A DNA stretch of 22,522 nt from MED-G78 sp964343355 (lineage in GTDB: Bacteria > Pseudomonadota > Gammaproteobacteria > Magnimaribacterales > D2472): positions 1 through 22,522 of the forward strand of contig CAYFJC010000019.1 of NCBI GenBank assembly GCA_964343355.1. Direction: 5' to 3'. Shown here piece by piece: positions 7,811 through 13,629 of this stretch (position 1 is its first letter; the number at the start of each line of letters is the position of its first letter). The notes under the pieces are model-generated. The model was not told the origin of the DNA. It worked only from the letters and a program-made list of their open reading frames with translations, and did not search any database. A program made the translations under genes and the position numbers.

Positions 7811-9559
7811 TTAAGGCTGTCTAATTGTTTCTATCATTTCTATCACTTCTCTTGGAGGTGGCTTTGTAAAAGAAGATACAAGAATGGCCACTGTAAAGTT
7901 AATAATCATTCCTACAAAACCTATACCCTCTGGAGAAATAGATAAAAACCAAAAATCTGCATTATTTAGATTGGTATATAGAAATTTGAAATAAATAATA
8001 TATGAAAGTGTGAATAACAAACCAGAAATCATTCCAGCTATTGCACCTTCTTTGTTAAGCCTTTTTGAGAATATCCCCATAAAAAGAACAGGGAAGAAGG
8101 TTGAAGCTGCTAAACCAAAAGCAAATGCGACAACTTGTGCAACAAAAGCAGGGGGATATATACCAAATACACCTGCTATAAATACAGCTACCGCAGCCGC
8201 ACATCTTGCATATAATAATTCTTGTTTTTCAGTAATATTTGGTCGAAAGGTTTTTTTAAGAAGATCATGTGATATTGATGATGATATTACTAATAACAAA
8301 CCAGCTGCAGTTGATAAGGCGGCGGCCAACCCTCCTGCTGCAACTAAAGCTATAACCCATGCAGGTAATTTTGCAATCTCAGGGTTTGCAAGAACCATTA
8401 TATCTTTATCAATATATACCTCATTAGTATTTGTATTATTAGATTCATTCTCTAACTTTCTTTCTCCATACTCTCCTCGCTCAGAGGTATATTTAGGACG
8501 ACCTCCGTTTAAAGCATCTCCAGCAGAATATTGAATGACTCCATCAGCATTTTTATCCTGCCATGCTATTAGCCCAACACTTTCCCAATTCTTAAACCAT
8601 TCAGGGGATGACTCATAGCTTGTATCTTGAATTGATTCTATAAAATTTACTCTCGAGAATGCTGCTACTGCTGGAGCAGTTGTATACAGAATAGCAATAA
8701 AAATTAAAGCATAACCTGCTGATTTTCGTGCATCTCTAACCTTGGGGACAGTGAAGAATCTAACAATAACATGAGGTAATCCTGCGGTACCGAACATTAG
8801 AGCAGCGGTAATACAAAAAATATCTATATTGCTTTTAATGTTTTCTGTATAGGCATTAAAACCTAAATCCTGAGTAACTTGATCTAATTTATCCAGAAGA
8901 TATATATCAGTTCCAACCAATGTATCTCCAAAACCTAATTGAGGCACTGGATTGCCTGTGATAAGAATAGAGATAAAAATAGCCGGGACTAAGTATGCAA
9001 AAATTAAAACACAATATTGAGCAACCTGGGTATAAGTTATACCTTTCATGCCTCCAAGAACTGCGTAAAAGAAAACAATTACCATTCCTATAATTACACC
9101 AAGATTAATATCTACTTCTAAGAATCTTGAGAAAACAATTCCAACTCCACGCATTTGACCGGCAACATATGTAAAAGATACAAAAATAAGACAAACCACT
9201 GCCACTAGGCGGGCTGTTTTTGAATAATATCTTTCACCTATAAAATCAGGAACTGTAAATTGTCCAAATTTTCTAAGGTAAGGGGCTAATAATAGAGCTA
9301 GAACAACATAACCTCCTGTCCATCCCATTAAATAAACAGAACCATCTTTGCCTAAAAAAGCTATAAGTCCAGCCATGGAGATAAATGAGGCTGCTGACAT
9401 CCAGTCAGCTGCAGTTGCCATTCCATTTGCAATAGGATTGACACCTTTGCCAGCTACATAAAAGTCACTAGTTGATTTTGCTCGAGACCAAATCGCTATT
9501 CCAATATATAAAGCGAATGATAAACCTACGAATAGATAGGTCAGCTGCGTTACATCCAT
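7811..9559 (-). CDS. Sodium:solute symporter (SSS family), large subunit of a two-gene transporter
   Basis: A Na+-driven uptake permease of the inner membrane. The 582 residues form about 13 hydrophobic segments on the LeuT-like fold. Typical SSS elements are DFYVAGKGVNPIANGMATAADWMSAASF in pieces near residues 32-59, the GMKGITYTQVAQY segment near 170-182, and GLAAALSTAAGLLLVISS near 410-427. A hydrophilic region of about 90 residues (305-395) interrupts the membrane helices and contains DKNADGVIQY (335-344), an EF-hand-like loop. The partner DUF4212 gene directly upstream, overlapping by one base, places it in the SSS subfamily that works with a small subunit, related to acetate permease ActP but of unsettled substrate. 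A short-chain monocarboxylate such as acetate is the best guess. The following SGNH hydrolase may supply the substrate. Confidence 0.9.
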   Translation of the reverse strand: MDVTQLTYLFVGLSFALYIGIAIWSRAKSTSDFYVAGKGVNPIANGMATAADWMSAASFISMAGLIAFLGKDGSVYLMGWTGGYVVLALLLAPYLRKFGQFTVPDFIGERYYSKTARLVAVVCLIFVSFTYVAGQMRGVGIVFSRFLEVDINLGVIIGMVIVFFYAVLGGMKGITYTQVAQYCVLIFAYLVPAIFISILITGNPVPQLGFGDTLVGTDIYLLDKLDQVTQDLGFNAYTENIKSNIDIFCITAALMFGTAGLPHVIVRFFTVPKVRDARKSAGYALIFIAILYTTAPAVAAFSRVNFIESIQDTSYESSPEWFKNWESVGLIAWQDKNADGVIQYSAGDALNGGRPKYTSERGEYGERKLENESNNTNTNEVYIDKDIMVLANPEIAKLPAWVIALVAAGGLAAALSTAAGLLLVISSSISHDLLKKTFRPNITEKQELLYARCAAAVAVFIAGVFGIYPPAFVAQVVAFAFGLAASTFFPVLFMGIFSKRLNKEGAIAGMISGLLFTLSYIIYFKFLYTNLNNADFWFLSISPEGIGFVGMIINFTVAILVSSFTKPPPREVIEMIETIRQP

Positions 9560-9828
9560 TAGAGGTCGTCCTTAGAGTTTTCTTCTCCAAAATATTTTTT
9601 ATCTAATTTATTCATTAGATGGATATAAATGAAGATTAATATTATAAAAATATAAATACTGCCTTGTTGAGCAAACCAGAAACCAAGTTTAAAGCCACCA
9701 ATCTGAAATTGATCAAGCCAATCAGATAATAAAATACCAAATCCAAATGATACTAAAAACCATACTGATAATAGGGATATTAATATTCGAATATTTTCAT
9801 TCCAGTAAGAATCTTTTTTGGATGGCAT
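9559..9828 (-). CDS. DUF4212 small subunit of the sodium:solute symporter
   Basis: An 89-residue inner-membrane protein with two transmembrane helices (about residues 18-40 and 51-72) separated by GGFKLGFWFAQQGS, the hallmark of the DUF4212 family that pairs with SSS symporters. The N-terminal SYWNENIRI matches the family's usual YWxxNxR opening. I place the start at the ATG at 9828 (MPSKKDSYW); an in-frame ATG at 9873 would add 15 residues (MFLLYCYK...) with no family support, and neither start has a clear Shine-Dalgarno. The stop overlaps the start of the symporter by one base (TAATG), which implies translational coupling and fixed stoichiometry. Its promoter should lie in the AT-rich stretch 9840-9925 shared with the divergent proteorhodopsin region. 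Confidence 0.88.
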   Translation of the reverse strand: MPSKKDSYWNENIRILISLLSVWFLVSFGFGILLSDWLDQFQIGGFKLGFWFAQQGSIYIFIILIFIYIHLMNKLDKKYFGEENSKDDL

Positions 9829-9973
9829 ATTGTATTTAAATAGATGAGGTTTATAACAATATAACAAAAACATTTTAAGAGAGCATCTACAAAATATCTT
9901 ATATATATAAATATTATATATAACAGGAGGATACGTTATTTTATTAATGCTTTAGTTTATTGCTTAGATTTAC

Positions 9974-9979
9974 TATACT
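9974..9979 (+). promoter_or_regulatory. Candidate -10 element of the proteorhodopsin promoter
   Basis: TATACT lies 77 nt before the proteorhodopsin start codon and differs from the TATAAT consensus at one base. At 17-nt spacing the -35 position (9951-9956, TTTAGT) is poor, so the promoter may depend on an activator or simply be weak. The predicted transcription start near 9986 would leave a leader of about 70 nt that begins at the palindrome described next. This is a reading from sequence only. Confidence 0.4.
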
Positions 9980-9988
9980 TACTCACGG

Positions 9989-10003
9989 TGAGAATGATTC
10001 TCA
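9989..10003. promoter_or_regulatory. Fur-box-like 7-1-7 palindrome at the proteorhodopsin promoter
   Basis: TGAGAATGATTCTCA is a perfect 7-1-7 inverted repeat. It matches the Fur heptamer model TGATAATnATTATCA at 12 of 14 arm positions; the two differences are symmetric, which is what a real dimer site would show. It sits about 10 nt downstream of the candidate -10 and would cover the transcription start, a classic position for repression by iron-loaded Fur. The divergent DUF4212/symporter promoter is further away, so proteorhodopsin is the more likely target. Other metalloregulators of the Fur family use related palindromes, so the metal is not certain. Confidence 0.5.
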
Positions 10004-10012
10004 TCTAATATT

Positions 10013-10034
10013 TAAGAAATTATGTTATTTCTTA
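10013..10034 (+). promoter_or_regulatory. AT-rich hairpin in the proteorhodopsin leader
   Basis: The arms TAAGAAAT (10013-10020) and ATTTCTTA (10027-10034) form an 8-bp stem with a 6-nt loop. The stem ends 10 nt before the GGGGG ribosome-binding stretch (10045-10049). It has no following T-run, so it is not a terminator. It could stabilise the mRNA 5' region or modulate translation; with mostly A-T pairs it would melt easily. In an AT-rich genome an 8-bp stem can occur by chance. Confidence 0.35.
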
Positions 10035-10055
10035 TTGAACTACTGGGGGTAGTAT

Positions 10056-10808
10056 ATGAAATTGTTATTATTATTGACGAGTGCGATTGCACTTCCATCA
10101 TTCGCTGCAAGTGGCGGAGATCTAAGTATTACTGATACGGTTGGAATATCTTTCTGGCTTGTGACTGCTGCTATGCTTGCATCAACAGTATTTTTCTTTG
10201 TTGAAAGAGATCAAGTAAGTGCTAAATGGAAAACATCGCTAACAGTTGCTGGTTTAATTACTGGTATTGCATTCTGGCATTATCTCTATATGAGAGGTGT
10301 TTGGGTTGATACAGGTGCTACGCCAACAGTATTTAGATATATTGATTGGTTACTGACTGTTCCATTGCAAATGGTTGAATTCTATCTAATCCTTGCAGCT
10401 TGTACTAATGTTGCTGGATCATTATTCAAGAAACTACTTGGTGGTTCTCTTGTAATGTTAGGATTTGGTTTCACGGGTGAAGCTGGATTAATGGCTGTAT
10501 GGCCTGCATTTGTTCTTGGTATGCTTGGATGGTTATACATGATTCAAGTGTTATACATGGGTGAAGGAAAGGCAGCAGTAACTACTGCAAGTCCTGCTGT
10601 AAACTCAGCTTATAACGCAATGATGATGATCATTGTAGTTGGTTGGGCTATTTACCCAGCTGGATACGCTGCTGGTTACCTAATGGGTGGCGAAGGTGTA
10701 TATGCTCAAAACTTAAACCTAGTTTATAATCTTGCTGACTTTGTTAACAAGATTCTATTTGGTCTAGTTATCTGGCATGTAGCAGTTAAAGAATCAAGTA
10801 ATGCTTAA
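10056..10808 (+). CDS. Proteorhodopsin, blue-absorbing type (Gln105)
   Basis: A light-driven proton pump of the inner membrane that binds retinal. The 250-residue product has a signal peptide (about residues 1-17) and seven helices. Numbering follows the reference green proteorhodopsin exactly up to residue 108: His75 (counter-ion partner), Arg94, Asp97 (proton acceptor, RYIDWLLT), Gln105 (spectral tuning) and Glu108 (proton donor). The retinal lysine is Lys232 in DFVNKILFG, shifted by one because of a single extra residue in the loop before helix G. Gln at 105 is established as giving blue absorption near 490 nm, whereas Leu gives green. All pump residues are intact. A GGGGG stretch 6 nt before ATG acts as a strong ribosome site, and the gene is a single-gene unit closed by a terminator. 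Retinal-synthesis genes are not adjacent, so retinal must come from a distant locus or from outside. Confidence 0.98.
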   Translation: MKLLLLLTSAIALPSFAASGGDLSITDTVGISFWLVTAAMLASTVFFFVERDQVSAKWKTSLTVAGLITGIAFWHYLYMRGVWVDTGATPTVFRYIDWLLTVPLQMVEFYLILAACTNVAGSLFKKLLGGSLVMLGFGFTGEAGLMAVWPAFVLGMLGWLYMIQVLYMGEGKAAVTTASPAVNSAYNAMMMIIVVGWAIYPAGYAAGYLMGGEGVYAQNLNLVYNLADFVNKILFGLVIWHVAVKESSNA

Positions 10809-10830
10809 TTACTAAATTCGAACTGAATTT

Positions 10831-10858
10831 AAAACCCGGTTTTATACCGGGTTTTTTT
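10831..10858 (+). terminator. Rho-independent terminator after proteorhodopsin
   Basis: The arms AAAACCCGGT (10831-10840) and ACCGGGTTTT (10846-10855) form a 10-bp stem with a 5-nt loop, followed by further Ts. It lies 22 nt after the proteorhodopsin stop. Because the 5' arm begins with As, it can also serve the convergent nitroreductase gene, which ends at 10882 on the other strand. It is the strongest GC-containing hairpin I found outside RNA genes in this window. Confidence 0.93.
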
Positions 10859-10881
10859 ATGCCTTATTAAAAAGTATTGTT

Positions 10882-11535
10882 TTAAACAAAGGTTGCCCAG
10901 TCATCTACAGGGCGACGTTCGCTATCTAATTGATTAATTAGAGCATCAGGGTCTTTGTAACCAATAGACATCCCGCAGAACAACATAGTTTCATCATCAA
11001 CCTGGAAGAAGTCACTAACACTCTCTTGCTTCATAGACCACGCCTCTTGAGCACAAGTATCTAAGCCCTCCTCTTGCCCTAAAAGCATAAAGGTTTGAAG
11101 AAACATTCCTAAATCAGACCACTGCGGTGGGCCCATTTGTTTATCTACAAAACAGAAGATAGCAGAAGGGGCTCCAAAAAATTCAAAGTTTTTTAGTACT
11201 TGCATAAAGCGCGCCTCTTTATCCTCTCTACTAATATTAAGTAAAGAATACATTTGCTCTCCAAGCTGGTATCTAGAGGTTCTGTAAGGTTCTTTAAGGC
11301 TAGATGGGTATATGTCATAGGCAGAGGTCTCAGGCTCAGTCCATTCAGATTGATGTTTTAAAAAAGCAGTCATGCTTTCATTATTTATAACAAAGATCTG
11401 CCATGGCTGTAAGTTCCCGCCATTTGCAGCTCTGGCTGACTTTTCAAGTAATTCTTTTATTAGGCTGTTTTTAACTGGAGTTTTTAAAAACTCTCTAATA
11501 GACTTTCTTGATGCTACTGCTTCAGATACTTTCAT
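10882..11535 (-). CDS. Nitroreductase-family FMN oxidoreductase
   Basis: A cytoplasmic flavoprotein of the NfsB-like superfamily, which transfers hydride from NAD(P)H to nitro compounds, quinones or other acceptors. The 217-residue length is standard. The N-terminal SRKSIREFLKTPV and ARAANGGNLQPWQ segments make the FMN phosphate and ribityl contacts, and the second FMN region is CAQEAWSMKQE followed by GMSIGYKDPDALIN near the C-terminus. The SxRxF and G-x-N-x-Q-P-W signatures are clear. The physiological substrate cannot be told from sequence, and the neighbours (proteorhodopsin, a recombinase-domain protein) give no clue. The 22 bases around its start are identical to those around the parC start (11529-11550 versus 2173-2194). 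Confidence 0.93.
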   Translation of the reverse strand: MKVSEAVASRKSIREFLKTPVKNSLIKELLEKSARAANGGNLQPWQIFVINNESMTAFLKHQSEWTEPETSAYDIYPSSLKEPYRTSRYQLGEQMYSLLNISREDKEARFMQVLKNFEFFGAPSAIFCFVDKQMGPPQWSDLGMFLQTFMLLGQEEGLDTCAQEAWSMKQESVSDFFQVDDETMLFCGMSIGYKDPDALINQLDSERRPVDDWATFV

Positions 11536-11605
11536 AATTTTAAACTTTTATTCATTACTATAATAATATTATTGCACATCTTTTATAAAATAATATATAA
11601 AAATT

Positions 11606-11749
11606 ATGGGTACATAGTGTCTTTTACTAAGAATTATAGCCATAATGAGTACATATATAATAATATGAGTACATTTTATTGAATTAAAAAAATGAATGTA
11701 GTATATTATGAGTACAAATAAGTAATACTTGGGTATATTATGAGTACAA
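11606..11749 (+). repeat. Array of ATGAGTACA-type direct repeats ahead of the 11740 gene
   Basis: Five same-direction copies of ATGrGTACA (four ATGAGTACA, one ATGGGTACA) start at 11606, 11645, 11665, 11708 and 11740; the last is the start of the following gene. The last two copies lie in an exact 19-bp direct repeat (11701-11719 and 11733-11751, period 32). A sixth ATGGGTACA occurs inside the gene at 11938. Each upstream copy opens a tiny frame that stops within 3 to 8 codons. No other gene in the window has such a leader. It could be an operator array, a set of decoy starts, or a product of local duplication. Confidence 0.75.
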
Positions 11750-12216
11750 ATGATGATAAATACCTTGTTTTAAGGGGTAAAAATAAGGATATATATTTTA
11801 TTCAGAAAAGAGTTTCAAGAAAAGTATCAGAGATAATTGGTAAAGATTTCATTAAAAAATCACTGGAAACTTCTGATATTTTAATAGCTAGAGCAAAAAG
11901 AGATAAGATTCTGGCAGAATTAGTATCAATAGAAGCTATGGGTACAGGTGAAACTAATAATATTAATAATAATTTGGAGCATGAAGCAATGTCAAACGAG
12001 TCAATAACAACTACAACTAACATAAAAGAAGATAGTATTACTCAAGATCTAAGTCAAAGTAATGCTAAAGAAGGGTTTTTAAATGAATATTTGGATATGG
12101 AATATATAAGATCACTTAGATTGCCTACAAAAGATAAGTTAATTGATACTTTTGACGATAACTTACTTCTATTGCTTGTTGTAGGGGCTTTAGCTGTATT
12201 TTTTCTCTTAAATTAG
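11740..12216 (+). CDS. Small protein with a tyrosine-recombinase N-terminal (DUF6538-like) domain and a C-terminal membrane anchor
   Basis: A 158-residue protein in three parts. Residues 7-62 (YLVLRGKNKDIYFIQKRV, then GKDFIKKSLETSD and ARAKRDKILAEL) match the pattern of the N-terminal domain found before the core-binding domain in many tyrosine recombinases (DUF6538 type: YLxxRG, YFxxRVP, GKxxIxxSLxTxD, A). Residues 65-138 are a hydrophilic, Asn/Thr/Ser/Glu-rich linker. Residues 141-157 (NLLLLLVVGALAVFFLL) form one hydrophobic helix at the very C-terminus, as in tail-anchored membrane proteins. There is no catalytic domain, so it cannot be an integrase by itself. No att site or other phage gene is nearby. 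It begins within a repeat array and ends 8 nt before the convergent kinase gene. Function is unknown; a membrane-tethered DNA-binding protein is an inference. It could also be a relic of an integrase, though the intact frame and anchor argue against that. Confidence 0.72.
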   Translation: MSTNDDKYLVLRGKNKDIYFIQKRVSRKVSEIIGKDFIKKSLETSDILIARAKRDKILAELVSIEAMGTGETNNINNNLEHEAMSNESITTTTNIKEDSITQDLSQSNAKEGFLNEYLDMEYIRSLRLPTKDKLIDTFDDNLLLLLVVGALAVFFLLN

Positions 12217-12224
12217 TTATAAAA

Positions 12225-13049
12225 CTATAATTTAAGTAAAAAGCTCTCAAATTCATCTAATTGCATGCTATTAGTATAAGAATCATCTAATTCGACAATA
12301 GATCTTCTCCACAAATAATCAAGGTAATAAGTGAAATTAACCCACCTATTCAGTTTACTCTGATCAACAAATGATGAGTTGTCTGAGTAACCTTGCCATA
12401 ATTTATTAATTCCTTCTGAATTTAAATTCAAAGCAACTACAAGGGATGCAATATCAAAATAAGGATGGTTCATGCTTGCGTATTCCCAATCTAAAAAATG
12501 TATTTTATTGCTTATTAAAAGATTGGATTTATTTAGATCATTGTGACTAAAAACGTTAGGTAAATTATCATCCATAATCTCATTATAAAGAGTTAGGCCT
12601 TTATTGATTAATTTTTGATCTAATGAATTACTAAGTAAATTTTTATAGAAACTAATTGATTGATTAAACTCTTTTGTATTTTTTTTAGTTAGTTTGAATT
12701 GATGTACTTTTTTTAAGACTCTACCTAAATCAATTAAAATAATATCATGATTTTTTTTAGTTATGGATATCTCGGTACCTGGAATATATTCCCATATCAA
12801 AATTCCTTTATTAAGATTTGTATAAAGAATATTTGGCGCTATATTTAAATAACTTATTTCCTCAAGAATATTAATTTCATTACTACGATCTATTTTTAAT
12901 TTAGATACTAGTGATAAATCAAATCTTATGATTGATTTAATATTATTAAAATTGCATATGAAAATTTTTGAAAGGGGTCCTGATTTTATTTCATCTTTTA
13001 ATTCTATGTTCTCTGAAACAGAATTAAGTTTTTTTTGTATGTTAAACAT
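12225..13049 (-). CDS. Small-molecule kinase of the aminoglycoside/choline kinase fold, probable thiamine kinase
   Basis: A cytoplasmic phosphotransferase of 274 residues. The Brenner-type catalytic loop is FSHNDLNKSN with Asp171 and Asn176, and the metal-binding FLDWEYA has Asp187; the sequence MNHPYFDIA after it is typical of choline/ethanolamine/thiamine kinases. IWEYIPGTEI near residue 85 is the hinge region. It is the third gene behind a TPP riboswitch, after a TonB-dependent receptor and a PnuT-type permease, and its start overlaps the permease stop by 8 nt. Known thiamine-salvage loci pair PnuT with a thiamine-phosphorylating enzyme, so phosphorylating imported thiamine (or hydroxyethylthiazole) to trap it is the best reading. 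From sequence alone, choline kinase cannot be excluded. Very AT-rich with many Lys, Asn and Ile codons, like its operon partners. Confidence 0.8.
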   Translation of the reverse strand: MFNIQKKLNSVSENIELKDEIKSGPLSKIFICNFNNIKSIIRFDLSLVSKLKIDRSNEINILEEISYLNIAPNILYTNLNKGILIWEYIPGTEISITKKNHDIILIDLGRVLKKVHQFKLTKKNTKEFNQSISFYKNLLSNSLDQKLINKGLTLYNEIMDDNLPNVFSHNDLNKSNLLISNKIHFLDWEYASMNHPYFDIASLVVALNLNSEGINKLWQGYSDNSSFVDQSKLNRWVNFTYYLDYLWRRSIVELDDSYTNSMQLDEFESFLLKL

Positions 13050-13629
13050 TCATTTCATATTTTATTTTTGACCAGGACTTATAACCAAAATAAATAATTA
13101 TAAGATAGATAAAAAATAATATTGAAGTCAAGAATAACCCACGTGACATAAATAGTAGTACTGATATTGAATCTATTACAAACCAATATATCCAGTTTTC
13201 TAATAATTTTTTAGCCACCATGTATGTAGCGATTATTGCTCCCCATGTTGTAAAGGCATCTATGAATGGTAATGCTGCATCGGTATATATATTTAATAAA
13301 CTACCTGATACATATGCCAATATAAATACAGATGAAATGACAATAACATGCTGTTTAACACTCCAAGTTTTTACAATAAATTTATTATTATATTCATCTA
13401 CTTTATTCCATTGGAACCATCCATAAATTGCCATTAATATGTAGAATATTTGTAAATATGCTTCCATATATAGGTTTGCTGATAACATTATAAAGAAATA
13501 CAGACTGGAACTTAATATTGCCGCATACCAACACCTTACATCTTGTTTTACAGCTAATAAAAGATATATTATAGCAAATATTACCGCTATTACCTCCAAC
13601 CAAAAAGGATTAATCAAGCTAGAAATCAT
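13042..13629 (-). CDS. pnuT: PnuC/PnuT-family permease, probable thiamine transporter
   Basis: An inner-membrane carrier of 195 residues with about seven membrane segments, matching the PnuC family length. The family signature is in the C-terminal half: TWGAIIATYMVAKKLLENW followed by IYWFVID, with the Trp and Asn residues that contact the vitamin in this family; WFQWN near residue 70 is also conserved. PnuC members carry nicotinamide riboside, riboflavin (PnuX) or thiamine (PnuT) by facilitated diffusion and depend on a downstream kinase to trap the vitamin. Placement in a TPP-riboswitch operon and before a kinase points to PnuT. It overlaps the end of the receptor gene by 11 nt and the start of the kinase by 8 nt, which implies tight translational coupling. 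Confidence 0.88.
   Translation of the reverse strand: MISSLINPFWLEVIAVIFAIIYLLLAVKQDVRCWYAAILSSSLYFFIMLSANLYMEAYLQIFYILMAIYGWFQWNKVDEYNNKFIVKTWSVKQHVIVISSVFILAYVSGSLLNIYTDAALPFIDAFTTWGAIIATYMVAKKLLENWIYWFVIDSISVLLFMSRGLFLTSILFFIYLIIIYFGYKSWSKIKYEMNV

Noticed and set aside
8010..8534. A 174-codon open frame on the plus strand
   Set aside because: It lies wholly antisense to the sodium:solute symporter, is rich in Ala/Asn/Thr runs produced by complementing membrane-helix codons, and has no ribosome site or family resemblance.
11565..12224. An integrated phage or genomic island around the recombinase-domain gene
   Set aside because: Only a partial integrase-type domain is present. There is no catalytic domain, no adjacent tRNA, no att-like flanking duplication and no phage gene; neighbours are ordinary chromosomal genes.
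12210..12240. A hairpin terminator between the recombinase-domain gene and the kinase gene
   Set aside because: Only a 5-bp TAGTT/AACTA stem can be formed and no T-run follows, too weak to call.
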